DNA of 64,000 nucleotides, from NCBI RefSeq assembly GCF_028453695.1, contig NC_135772.1:20641412-20705411 (forward strand), written 5' to 3'. Below the pieces are notes generated by a model. It worked only from the letters and a program-made list of their open reading frames with translations. It had not been told where the DNA came from and searched no databases. The position numbers and the translations under genes were made by a program. Below, piece by piece: positions 1 through 11,515 of this stretch. The stretch is from Augochlora pura (lineage: Eukaryota; Arthropoda; Insecta; Hymenoptera; Halictidae). Positions within the stretch are counted from its first letter, which is position 1; each line of letters opens with the position of its first letter.

Positions 1-2086
1 CGGCGGTCGATTAGCCGTGGCATTGGCTCTCCGGCGCGTTGCATGTCTGCCGTAGTGAGATATGAAACGTAACCTGTTAACAGTGAAACATAATCCAATA
101 TCCCGGGGGCAACGATCCGCGGGAGATGCTTTCTGCGGCCCGATCGAATAACTCCCTTGCCCCGGGCGCTGCCGCTGCCACTGCCGCTTCCACGGCCCGA
201 GATTAACATAATCTCGATGACAGTGAATTAAACTGGTCGATCGTGTACCACCTACCTGTCGGACTCGTTCGTTCGCGCGTCGATAGAACGGCTGCCGGTG
301 CTAATCGCCTCACCCGCCTTCGAATCCTTTCTTTCCCGACGCATAATTCGCGAGGCGACTCTGCCAACTATTTTCCCTTTATATTCTTCTTGTAAAGAAT
401 TCGCTATATTTAACGTAAAATAACCTTTGAACTATAACAGAGTCCGTGTTCTAGTAATAAAGAATATTTTCTATAAAAAATAAATTTCCTATAAAAATTA
501 ATTTGGAAGTTATAATTATTGAAAGATGACCACGTCGCGCGTTGTTCGGCCGCAGTGTATTTCACAAAACGTGTTCCATAAAATATTACACGCGTGAAAC
601 TAAAATTCTCTAATTTTACTTAATCGTTTTTAATAAAAATTTCATCGCAGGCTCGAAAGTTCTAACAACTCGTCACCGAGTTCTCCGAACCACTGTGCGC
701 TTCCAACTCCGAAATCGTATCGGTTCCGCGTCCGCCACGTGTGACTGACACGGCGTCGAGTCGCCGACGCGTCGACGCGGAGAAATTGGCCGTATAAATC
801 CGTGAGAATTTCGGTGGGGTTTTCGCGCGGGGGCCGGCCACGGGTATCTCGGCATCGGCAATGAGATTATCAGGCCAGACGGCCTGAAGAAGCGAAGGGG
901 TCGTGGGTTCGCCGGGAGAAAGGGGGGCAGGGGTGGAGAGCCCAGAGTTCTGACTTATTGCGGGCTTTTTACCATCATCAACGATCCTCCTACCAGTCCG
1001 CGTGGCTAATCTGAGTTAAGTGGCCGTTAGCGAGGCGAAGAAATCTTGGAAATGCTTGCGCCAATCTCGCGGGCCCGTGCTCTCCTCGTTGTCTGGGCCA
1101 TTCTCCGCGTTTTCGCGGGGCGGGGGACACGCCACCGACGGCGATGCTAATGATCCTCGAAACTGCCGGAAATCGAGCATCGGGTCCATCGCGAGCCTTT
1201 CAACGAAGAGGACCCGTCATTTTTCCAAGGAACGCTGCTGAAATTCTCGTTGAAGATGCGCGGTACTCGCAACATGGCCGGCGTCGAAATCAAAGTGCAA
1301 TCACTAAGCGGGCCTTATTAATATCAACTATAAAAATAATGATACAATATAGCATCAATATATTGTAAGTTTTAAACCCTTAATGCACAGGTTTTTTTTA
1401 CAAAGACAGGTCAAAAAGAATCAATTTTTTTAATGTAAAAAAAAATGCAATTCAGAACGTTGTCTTGGCAAGAAAATGACAAAAATAGAAAAATAATCAA
1501 AATTTTTATTTTCCAATTTTTTGACCAATTCGCTGGATGTATAAAGATCGATGTAAATTCAGATCGCGTAAATTGCCATGAAGAATAAAAACCACGATGT
1601 ATATATACATACAGTGTGTTACAATCGAGCGGGTAAATTGAAAGATTGGCGTGCGCAAGAAAACGCCGGGGCGATATCGGTGCAGCGAGGCGCGCGGGTT
1701 TCTTTGTGCGGAAAGTTGGCGGGCGGTATCGCGGAGAGATGCTCGGCGGGAACCGTTTTAATCGGGAAATGTATCCAGTCTATGCAGGATCGTTCCGAGG
1801 CACTTGTGTGTCTCGATTCAATGGAACCGGCGCGGCGGAGCGGTCCAATAATCGCGGCATTAGCGGTCAGATAACCGGCGAGCGGGGCTTTTTAGCGGCT
1901 TTATCTCGGCGATACGATAACTTCTCGCGGCAAAATGTTGATCGTTAATCATGTTCCGCCGTGAATTCGTGTTGCCGCTGGAGCCGTTACCGGGGGCCGG
2001 GGATGCGTGCGAGCGTGGCAACAAAAACGGGGCCCCCCTTTTCTGTCCAGGCCTTCGAATGCGTTTCTGCCCCCCGCGACCGGGAG
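1..2086. other. Noncoding stretch, no gene seen
   Basis: CpG-rich blocks alternate with AT-rich patches (about 360-660 and 1300-1640). Open frames here are 100 codons or shorter, overlap one another on both strands and show no recognisable domain, so I treat them as chance. A CCCTTAATGCAC motif at 1376 marks the edge of the second AT patch (see the finding on AT-patch edges). No tRNA, hairpin or long repeat was noticed. Confidence 0.6.
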
Positions 2087-2140
2087 AGAATGAGAGAACG
2101 AGAGAACGAGGGAACGAGGGAATGAGGGAATGAGAGAATG
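2087..2140. repeat. 8-bp minisatellite, gagagaac/gagggaat type
   Basis: Six or seven imperfect tandem copies of an 8-base unit run in a row, changing stepwise from gagagaac to gagggaac, gagggaat and gagagaat. The graded change is typical of slippage plus local unit conversion. The frames read through it on either strand are repeat artefacts. Confidence 0.85.
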
Positions 2141-3299
2141 GCGGCCGCGCGAGTAATGGATGAGTAAGAGAAACCGATGGGGAGGAGTCGCGTGGATCCG
2201 CTCCGCTCCTTTTGTTGCAAGCCACGCTTTAAAACCGTGGACGCGCGGCTGTCGCGATTAAAATTCCAATAGCGATTCTTCGTTAATTAATGGAAAGGGG
2301 ATCGGAGTTCGATTACCGGGAGAGTCGTGGAAAGTTCACGGCAACGGGACACGGCCTCCGCCGTAGGAAAGAAACTCTCGCGATGGCTTATGGGCCAGGG
2401 GACGAGGGGGCTTGTTACGATTCTTTCATTTTCTGTTCGGCGATTCTGTAACGCTCCACCGAATTAAACGCAATTAGCCGACCGTGAATTTCGCGCGAGC
2501 TGATTTCAGCTGCGTTTATCAAGTAGTAATATGCAATGAAATATTAAACGTTGATTGAAATTATCGCCGTCGAAACTCAGCTGCCCCGTGGAGAAAGAAA
2601 AATGAATTTTTATGCCCGACTGTTTCAGGAAATTTTAATCCTGTTGCTGCAATTCGCGTCAATGTTTCAACATTACTCATAGACGGGTAGAATTTAATTT
2701 CGATTCAAAGATTAATGTCAATATATTTACAGAGCAAAGGGTTAATAATCGACAAAGAGAGTACGCTGGAAAGATTGCTAAATGTTTTCGAGAGCATTCG
2801 TCTCTCCAGCCAGCTAATCTCCGTGGCATCGTGTCATCGACGGATTTAAGTCGGATTATGCGGAACGAGGACAGCGGCGGCGACGGCGGGCTCAATTACT
2901 AAAGGGCGAAAAATTGTGTCAATTAACTGTGTATTCCTAAAATAAGCTCGGCGCGTCGGAGACGCGCGCGGAATTCGGCGTGTCCGCGAGGATTGCGTGG
3001 CGAAGAGAGTTAATTAAATGGTTCGGGGAAGTGGACGCCGTCGAGGGTCAGCCGATGAACCATGAACGCGCGCGGCACACCGGCCACGCCTTTCCCTTAA
3101 TAATCGTCGTGTCGCGGCTGTCTGGCCGCAAAACGGTGACGAACGCGGCGGCAGCAGCAGCAGGCCCCGTCCGTCCCGTGCAAATTGCAACGCGCCGCGC
3201 CGCGCCGCGCGGCCCGGACGATTTCGTCGAGCGCGAGATGCGCCCGATAACGCTCGCCAAAAGGGAATGCATCTGACACACGCCGGTGAATTATCGCGC
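2141..3299. other. Noncoding stretch, no gene seen
   Basis: GC-rich DNA surrounds an AT-rich patch at about 2520-2760. A GCAAAGGGTTAA motif lies at 2734-2745, at the right edge of that patch. Short trinucleotide runs (GGC then AGC) occur at about 3149-3165 and a CGCCG pentamer run at about 3190-3212. These low-complexity runs explain the alanine- and arginine-rich frames seen here. No gene is supported. Confidence 0.6.
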
Positions 3300-4430
3300 G
3301 CTTCATCGTTCCCTGACTGGCCGGTTCAACTTGTCACGAGACACACTCGCAGCGATTGTTCACCGCGAACGCCGCCTTTCGCTGTCCCGTGAACTCCGAG
3401 GAGCTTTCGACGCGCCGCTCGAGCGGCTTTTCGCCGCGAACACGTACGCGCGTGATTGATGTCTAGGTCGACGGCGCGACGCACTCTGTCATTCCAGTAA
3501 TAGAAAAACAAATTAAAAAATCGGTATCGTCTTTATTCCTTTTTTCTAATCGCCATCCGCTAAACACTCGACGTCTCGAAGACATCAATTTTACGTTTTA
3601 AAGACTTTCAAACCACGACTTGATTTGTAACATTGTAAATTGTAAATTACAATAGGACACGTCAAAGATACGATTCCCGTTCCGAGCGCCCATAAGATAA
3701 AATCGCCGCGCGACTTTTCGCCGCGTGCACGAAGACATCCATGGTGATAAATGTCCAGGTTGACAGCGCGTCGTTCCGTCCGGCTGCCTTCGCGTCGTCA
3801 ACTCTTACGTGACCGCCGCACGGGCCTGCACCGCCACAAACTCTCGCTGGCGAATTGCAGAAAGCATTTTTCGCGTCTTGGAAGCGGTTGCGGAAAAGAT
3901 CCGGCTGCGATAGTCCGCGCGTTTTTGCCGCGCCTCCGACAGAGCTTTGTTACGTGGCTCGTAGTTGAGTCGACTCGCGCGGTTGGAAATGTTTAAGTCC
4001 TTTTGCATCTCCGCGACGATTGCGGGCTGGATTTTTAGCCGCGCTCACCGAGGACATGCTCGCGGCTGAAGATTCGCCGGGGGGACAGGAGCAGGAGTCC
4101 GCTCGTTTTTGCTGCGCGGTTTGGTTTCACGAGCTTTGCTCGCCGATGCGAGAGGTTTATCTCGTCGCCGGGGTTGCAAACGCGAGGTTTCCTCCGCGCT
4201 CGAACAATGACCGACGAATGCATTTTTCGCGTCCCGCGCGCCGCGCGAACGGTACCGGAAAGGAGATCCTCCGCCGGTAGTCGGCTCGTTTTTCCTACAC
4301 GGTTTGGTTTCACGAGCTGTGTTGCAAGGTTTATCTTGTTCCACGGCGTAAGAAGTGCTCGGCTATTTTCGCACTCGGCCGACCGTTCTTTTCTCGCGCC
4401 CCAGTTGCTGCGACTTTTTCGCTTTCAGCT
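3300..4430. repeat. Eroded tandem array, ~183-bp and ~290-bp periods
   Basis: Two blocks share the order gctcgttttt, about ten variable bases, ggtttggtttcacgagct, then aggtttatct. They start at 4101 and 4284, a period of 183. The block at 3860-3960 shares gcatttttcgcgtc, then gatc, then gtttttgc with the block starting near 4213. Farther left, ttttcgccgcg followed by gatgtctaggtcgac (near 3430-3475) matches ttttcgccgcg followed by aaatgtccaggttgac (near 3715-3765). Because 183 is a multiple of three, a minus-strand frame carries the repeat as peptide ARETKP...KNE. I take the whole stretch as an old satellite or minisatellite, not a gene. Confidence 0.7.
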
Positions 4431-6615
4431 ACGAATTTGTAAGATTATTTTTGCTATTATTTTTCGCTGCGGAAATTTTTTAATAGAGCTTTTGTACTCG
4501 CTGTTAGCTTGCGTTTTGTGATATTATTTATGTCAACAGTCTAAGTATAATATCTACACTGACATATAAAATATATTATCTGTTAATTTTAATAATGTTT
4601 TTACACTGCGTCGACTGTAACAGTTAAATGTAATTAAGCTCTGTAACAGCTCTGCAAAATTTTAAGGAAATTGCCTATTGAAAAATTGCGAGGCTGCGAC
4701 AGACTTTGACGAATCCCGGCGTCGAACGCGAGAGCGCGATTTCACGGCGGGGCAAAAATAAAGCGATTTTCTCAAGGTTCCGTGCAATTGGTAGCCAAAA
4801 CGGGGCACAAAGGTAACACGATCCCCCCCGGGCTATTTCTCCTCCGAGTTATTTCTCGCGTAAGACGGACGCAAGGTGTACGAGCACACGAAATGGCGAG
4901 AAGGGGGGCGACGGGAACAGCGGGCGTGCGCATACAACGAGATTACCGTGGACCCACCCGTTGTGTCCCGTCTCCTCGTCCCATACTTTCACAGACCCGG
5001 CCTTCTATTTTCTCGTTTCGCCGGAATACACCCGCGAAACTCGCCCCCCTTCCTCCTCCTCGTCCACCCCCTCGGCGAAACAAGGCGGCTTTCATTTCGT
5101 TTCGTGCGCGAATCCGCGGGACAATGAGTCGACGCGATCGCCGAGCCTTTCATTTCTTCCCCGCGAACCCTTTTTTGTTTCAGCCTCGGGCTCGCGCATC
5201 CCCATGCTTCAGTTCCCAAGCTTACCACCGGTCGCCCCGACTTTTTCATATCGGACTCCCGACACGGTTAGCGCGATTTAACGCGATTTCAGGATCGATC
5301 GGCAAAACTATTCATCGCGAGGTTCGAGAGCTAGAGGATTTTCCGCCGGTAATTCTTCGCGGGATTCTTGTCTTTCTCGGTGGCGGAAATGGACCGCGGA
5401 TTTTACGCGCCGCTAGCAAAATTCTATGTTTTAAAATATAAATTTTAAAATGATATTTTATAGCAGAAAAATATATAACCAGTTAGCTCTGTTCAACGAG
5501 CACACTTGTTAGAAAGAAGCAGCATCCCTTTTAAGAAATTATTCTACGTCAAATAAAACGAACCGTTCCAAAAACAATGTAACACCAATCTGCATAATTT
5601 GGCGGCGAGGAAGCAGGTGTGTCGAAGGAAAGGGTCAACTCGAGCCTGCGGTGTCGAGTCTCCTAAGGATTATCTCCCAAAGCAGACTAATTTCCCCGGC
5701 TAGTTAATCTGCCATTCGTTGAGCAGCCGGCGACATTTAGGATCCTTAATCGCGGTGTTTCGCGTCGAAGATCGCCCACGGTTTTCGAGCGTGAATTAGC
5801 TGGTAATGGGCGCGGCTCTTCCCGCATGGGTATCCGCATAAATTCAGCGCCGTGTATTCTCGTAAACTTTGTAAAAAGCCGGCAAGATAGTTCGATCGGC
5901 GTGGCGCGGCACGGCGCTTCGTCCCTTTGAAACTCAAGCCAGCCGCGCACACCACCGTCGGCCCCGCGTCCTGCCGGTGCAGCAAAGCCGAATGGAATGC
6001 AGCCGAAGGTGTTCCCGACGCAGCCCTTGTTTCAACATTATCGTCAGCCATCCACGGACCACCGCGAATTATCGAAGCTGGAGCGGAAACGAAACGATAC
6101 TGGGATTCCATACTCACGTGTTTCGCGAAGGTGTCGCGCACGCAGAGCCCCGCGATTAGTATGAGAAGCGCCGACGACCTGGAACAGAAGACAATGTCCG
6201 ATTAGTTATCGTGCGAATATATTAATGAAAGCACTGGATACTGTGCTGTTAATGAGAGCGCTAATAATAATAGACAAAAATAGAAAAATAGGAAAACATA
6301 GACGTTTTATTTTAGCCCTTCGCACTCGAGTGGTGACTCTGAGGCACCGCTAAAATTATTCTATCACGTTGCAAAATCATTTCGGGCTCGGTGGCATCAT
6401 TGTTAAAGGAGCTGCTGTTGTCCGTGTTATGGACCCTGCCATCTTGAAATTGGTGTGTAACGTTGCGAGGACCGGAGGAACGGTGTACCCTGGGATTGCC
6501 ATAATTGTTCGAAGCCCGGCAAGAGGGTCGACAGGTTATAAGCCGAGGAACCTGTCGTCTGTAACGAACTTGGCCGTAGGAGGTCCTCGTTAGAAGTGTT
6601 CGGGAGGATTCGGCT
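4431..6615. other. Noncoding stretch, no gene seen
   Basis: AT-rich patches lie at about 4430-4700, 5430-5600 and 6200-6370, with CpG-rich DNA between. The 219-codon frame at 4782-5441 starts at GTG and is serine-, proline- and arginine-rich low complexity. It overlaps an 86-codon frame on the other strand and has no recognisable domain. A CCCTTCGCACTCGAG block at 6316 is described separately. Confidence 0.6.
6312..6345 (+). repeat. piggyBac-like terminus relic (candidate)
   Basis: The sequence starts TTAG-CCCTTCGCACTCGAG and continues into tggtgactctgag. It aligns without gaps to 16991-17018, where a full TTAA precedes CCCTTTGC. piggyBac-family transposons insert at TTAA and their ends begin CCC. 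The match to that rule, the shared sequence and the weak hairpin (cgagt against actctg) are the support. No transposase and no partner end were found, so this is a relic at best. Confidence 0.35.
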
Positions 6616-6657
6616 CCTCTCTCTCTCTCTCTTTACTCTCTATCTCCCTCTCTCTCT
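6616..6657. repeat. CT microsatellite, imperfect
   Basis: A mostly (CT)n run is interrupted by tta, ta and cc. On the other strand it reads GAGAG, which in insects can bind GAGA factor, but no function can be inferred from the repeat alone. Confidence 0.9.
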
Positions 6658-9600
6658 GCGTGTTGGTCCAGGCACCGGCAGCTTTACATATTCATAGCGG
6701 TTCGGATCTCGATATATCGCGGAACGATAGTCTGTTACCGGTGTAGCACGGCGGACGTTCATAAGCTTGTCCCCCGCGGCTACTCTCTCGTAAAAGATGT
6801 CAGCCATTGCCGCGGGCACGGTGGCCTATCAAAACCTAAACTCGATCCTCGGAAGTTTCAATGGCGATCGACTTTATCTGGAAGTTGGACCTCGAGCGAG
6901 ACCGCGATAACGTACATAAAATTTCTTTACAGTTCACATACTATTGCCTAGTCGCCTAATCGTTGTCAACGTTGAAAACATTAAAAACCACCCTTTTGAA
7001 CAATCGAACTATTTTTATCCATCGAAAGGAAAGCATTAAAGCATCCACAGCGAGTGCATGCATGGTCCTTTGTCTACGCTGAATCGGATAAATTTATCTC
7101 CGCTCGTGGAAACTTTTCACGATCCATAAAATGCATAAAGTTTCATTAAAAAAATTGCTTTAATTAGGAGAAAGTTTTATAGTTGCTGCTTCGGTCGTAA
7201 AAGTGCTGGAAATAGGGGGAAATTGCGAGGGTGGTTCCGCGAGACGCGTCCCGTGTATGAGAAGAGTTTGTACAGGGCGTTTAATAGTTTCGAGCGAATT
7301 TCTGTCACGCGTTACCAATGAATATGTACCGAATAAATTTTTTAGCACAATAGAAAGTCGATTAAAAATGTCTAGTTGTAATCCATTCGAAGTGCCGGTC
7401 ACTGTACGCGTTAGCAAATTTCTTGTTTTCGACTTCCGTCCGCGTATAAATTCGCTGATAGGCGGACATCCCGAATATATCGAGAGAGGAGGTCGCCGGA
7501 TATGGCCCGGCATCGATAGTATCGATTGTGTCGACGGCAGATTCGGCGAGAAAAAGCCAGCGGCGTGCGGCGAGTGTCATGAACGGGCAGGTGGAACGGC
7601 CGGGTGATTCGTTGAATCGTGAATGAACGTGTTTTTCTGCTGCATCGGCGCGCGCGTTGTTGCGTAAGTTCTTTGAGTGGGCGTCATTCAGAGGTTTTGG
7701 AACGTTGCCCGGGAACCCGGCCGGGGGAGGAGGAGGCCATTCGAGCTCTCCAGACTACATTCGAACGGCTGCTATCGGTCCCAGGACATAATATTCACCG
7801 TGAAAAATAGCCGGCCGGTGTTATTGGCCGGGGGAACGACGCGGAACGTCGCCCCCGCTGCTCTAATGGCCCGCCGACCCGCGCGCAACAACAATCCGCC
7901 ACGGCGAAATGAATCGACGAAAAACCTCTCGCAAATTACTTCGCCCGTCGGAGAAACTAATTCTCGAGATAATGAGGGTTTTAAGTACCCTGGAACGCTA
8001 CGGCCTGGCACCTTTTCAGTCGCGAACGGCCACCACCCGCCCGCTCTCTCTCTCTCAATTATAAGCGAGACGCGCGGCAACGGAAAGCGCTAAACTGGAA
8101 AACTCGGAATTTCATTGTTCCGGCATTGCTTCGGGAATGACGGATCGCGTGTCCGTCGCTTCGGCCGAGGAGGCGTCAATTTAATATTCCTAATATCTCC
8201 GAAAAAGCAGCAACTGTCGGTCGAATATTCCTCGTTAAAATTTCCTTTTAATTTTTAATATTCTTTGGAATAAAAAATCCAAGGTTCAAATATTCCACGG
8301 AAGTCTTTTTCAAAACCAACGTTCGCACCGTCCCGGGGATCTCTGTCTCATCGAGTCGTCGCGAAAGTTGATCCGCGGATCTTGCTAATTAGAGGTGTTC
8401 CGAGAACAGGCGCGTATCGTATCACGGTCCACTCGAAATCAATTTCTTGTTCGCCACCCAATTAAAATAATTTACCACGGACCAATTACCGCACCCACGA
8501 GACGTCGTCCGCCGGCAATGGCCGGGAGGAGGACGAGCGCGACGATAAGCCCAGCTGTGTGTTTCGGTGGAACCGGTTTTCCGCAGCCGAAACAGAAACA
8601 TCAGGAAGACACCGCGGACGCAATTAGAGCCCTGGGAGCCGCATTCCAATTAATGCCACCTCGTACACGTGTTCCCCCTGTCGTGTTTCGGCCGAACTGT
8701 ATAGCTTAAAATTGCTTGTCCCCCGGACGGTAATTAGACTTCAGACTTTTCCAACCAATAAACTAACGCGCCGTTTCGTCTCCGCGCGCTCTGTTTGCCT
8801 CTACTACTGTGCCCGTGCATGACAGTCCTTTTCTACTTGCCGCCGACGACCATTCCCCCGAGCAGTAGAGCTATCTCGGAGGCAATCTTTTCGCGAGAAT
8901 TAAACCTTGTTCGTACACTTTAAACGAGCTGAACTTTTTCTTAACCTTCTCGACGGACTGCGAACGTCTTATCGATGTCCACTTTACGTCCGTTTTAGCT
9001 CTTAAGTCGACTTGACTTAATATACCTAATAAACTTACCAAATTTAATAAACTTAAAATATGTCCAAGCATTTTCTATGTTTTAACGTCTTATCGACCCA
9101 TCCAAGATTCCTTATATTGTTTAATTATACTGAAATTCTGCGGAATTTTTCTCCGTCTGTTTCCAGCGAAATCAAGTTTCTGGCGAACTTAGAGGCATCC
9201 TTGGCTTTGTCTCCCGGCTGCAGCGACATCGTCGTACAGTTATGAAGTAGTATATACCGCTCCGGTCGATGCAGCTTTCAAGTATCAAATGTCAATGGAC
9301 CAGAAACAGACCTGTATCGATCCTTGTTGGGCGACAATGTTAGGCAATTTAACCTTTCGCGCCTCGAGAAGGAACGCCAACCCTAAGAGCACTGAACTTC
9401 ACGCTGTATATGAAATATTCACAATTTCTTGTTTCAAAAATAACTTTCGTATTTCTATTATTAATTTATTCTTGGCTGGCAACTGGCATCACAGTTTCCC
9501 CGCGAAAATGTCCCAAACACAATTCACCCTGGAATTAAAATATTAAAATCTGGTTCTAGCATCATATTTGCTCCTGCAGCACAGGTGTGAAACACAGTTG

Positions 9601-9821
9601 CTCATCCAACGAAATTAAATTGGAAAAATCCAAACGTTAATTGTGTCAAATAAAAAAACGTTACTGTTAATCTCGGAACTAATCGCCGCCGAGAAATACA
9701 AGAACGAAGCCCCCCCCCGCGAAAGGGTTCGACATCCTCTGTAGCAGGGTGTCGCGCGCATATTTATTCCGTGCGCGGCGTGCAGAAATTAACTCGGCAA
9801 ACACGGGGACGGGGTCGTTCG
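6658..9821. other. Noncoding stretch, no gene seen
   Basis: CpG-rich DNA with AT patches at about 6910-7200, 8200-8300, 8880-9170 and 9400-9680. A short (CT)n run is at 8044-8056. The frames at 7203-7607 (134 codons) and 7677-8093 (138 codons) have no domain I recognise, and the second starts at GTG. An ATG frame at 9289-9546 (85 codons, AT-rich) is likewise unrecognised. Nothing else was seen. Confidence 0.6.
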
Positions 9822-9840
9822 CCCCCCCCCCCCCCCCCCC
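9822..9840. repeat. Poly-C run, 19 bases
   Basis: Nineteen uninterrupted C residues; a shorter C run lies at about 9710-9718. The minus strand therefore carries a 19-G run. Such runs are length-unstable and often miscounted, so the true length is uncertain. Confidence 0.95.
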
Positions 9841-10033
9841 TCGTGAAATTCTCGCGCGCACCCGAACCGGCCCCGACAATTTTCCCCGATAAATCAGCCG
9901 CGAAAGTAGCGGCCGCCTAATTCATACAATTTCAGAAACACTTCGGAGATTTATCGGGCGGCGCGGTCGCGTGTAAATAGCGAGAGCAACGGTTCGGAGA
10001 ACCGCGACCGGTGGCTGCGAGGGGGTGTAAAAC

Positions 10034-10074
10034 GGGCGGAGGGCGGAGGGCGGATGAGGGGGTAGGGGGCAGGG
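10034..10074 (+). repeat. gggcgga 7-bp repeat running into a G-rich tract
   Basis: Three tandem copies of gggcgga are followed by gatgaggggg, tagggggc and aggg. There are at least five runs of three or more G with loops of seven bases or fewer, which meets the usual G-quadruplex pattern on the plus strand. Confidence 0.8.
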
Positions 10075-10190
10075 CCGCTGCGAAATAATTTATCGCAGCG
10101 CCCTTGCAACAGCCGGGAACAACGACCGTGAGCGAGTTGTACCGGTCTCCATAAATCGAGCTGCGACGGACTCGATTACCTGGTTGCCAG

Positions 10191-10208
10191 CTCTCTCTCT
10201 CTCTCTCC
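10191..10208. repeat. CT microsatellite
   Basis: About eight uninterrupted CT dinucleotides, ending in a short C run. Confidence 0.9.
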
Positions 10209-11364
10209 CCCGCTCCGTTTCCACAAAAACCCAGATTTTTCCCGATCGAAATTCATGTCTTTGTTTGTCGCATACATTATTCATTCGCTGCGGGATCAGT
10301 CTCGAAGAATTCCGGAACAATAGAATTTTAGTTTCTGGTCGGTTCTTTATCGCATTTGAAAGCCACCCTCGTGGACCAACAGTTTTATGAACGCCGTAGA
10401 ATTCCGGAAACAAAAGGGAAAATAGAAATTTTGTTCCACCTGTGGCGACTTTATCGATGGCACGTGGATATATAGCTCTATGCGCGACTCTGCGTGTTTA
10501 TAAAATATTACAGATTCTCGAATTATTAAAAAATGACACCCCTGTTCCACCGAGCTCGCAAGGAACCTTTCCGTGCCTGAAACGAATGCTTCGAAAAAAA
10601 TAAACACAGACGATAATAATTAAAAAAAAACTAAGAAATATACCATAGTAAAATAAAAAATAAAATAATAAAAAAAGCAGGCGCAAACGGGAAGCTTTAC
10701 CGAAAATTCTGTCGACGTGTTTCCGGCTCGTTCCAGTTTGGTCGCAGCACGCGACAACCCGAGAGAGAGCGAAGGGAAAAGGCGGGCCGTTAGGGAGGGA
10801 AGGGTGGGGGACATAGAGACTCACTTTCGTCAGGTGGAGACAACGGCCCCCGCACGCGTAACGATTACAGAGGGCAGCGTGTAACTGTTACTCTTTCTCT
10901 CGGCGCGGCGCGGCGAGGCGAGGCGCTGACGTAACGAGTTGCGGGACGGCTCCGGTGAAACTTGTCCCGCCGCGGCCTGTCCGAGAGGAGGATCAAAGTC
11001 TGGGTCAATGCTGCGGCGACCAGTTTCCACCGGAGAATCGCGTGCTTCCTGCCCACGTTCCCCGCTGATTTATTGGGAACGCTTGCCCGGCGCTCGGCGA
11101 TGACGCTTCTCCTCGGCTTCTCTAATGAATCGTCGCCGCGTTCGAAGCGCGTCGCGTGCTGCAGGTGCCGGAATGCGGACGAGATCGTTGATGCAGCTGG
11201 TCCTCGTCGGCTCTCAGCGTGATTCGAGAACCTCCCCTACCCTCTCCGCCTGTAGCATCTACGAACGGTTTCACCGGTTCGTGCGAGAGTGTCTCGCGAG
11301 GTCCCGGTTGCCGCAAAAATATCGTTGCAGTTTCCAAGCGGCCGAAAAACATTTTTATTTTACA
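10209..11364. other. Noncoding stretch, no gene seen
   Basis: An A-rich stretch at about 10615-10680 (runs of A with t and aat) lies between GC-rich blocks. A cggcg run occurs at about 10900-10925. Overlapping frames on both strands are all under 110 codons and unrecognised. Confidence 0.6.
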
Positions 11365-11515
11365 GAGGACTTTTCCTAGGACTTTCCAGAATTTTCTAGG
11401 CTTTCCTAAAACTTTATAGGACTTTATAGAATTTTCTAGGCCTTCCTAGAACTTTATAGGACTTTATAGAATTATTTAGGACTTCCTAGGACTCTATAGG
11501 ACGTTGGTAGGACAT
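11365..11515. repeat. 40-bp minisatellite with 10-bp inner period
   Basis: Three in-register 40-base units cover 11381-11420, 11421-11460 and 11461-11500, with partial units on both sides. Each unit is itself four 10-base blocks close to actttatagg, so TAGG or TAGA recurs every 10 bases. It is AT-rich and has no conserved frame. Confidence 0.9.

Noticed and set aside
4782..5441. 219-codon plus frame
   Set aside because: Starts at GTG; Ser/Pro/Arg low complexity; no recognisable motif or splice signal.
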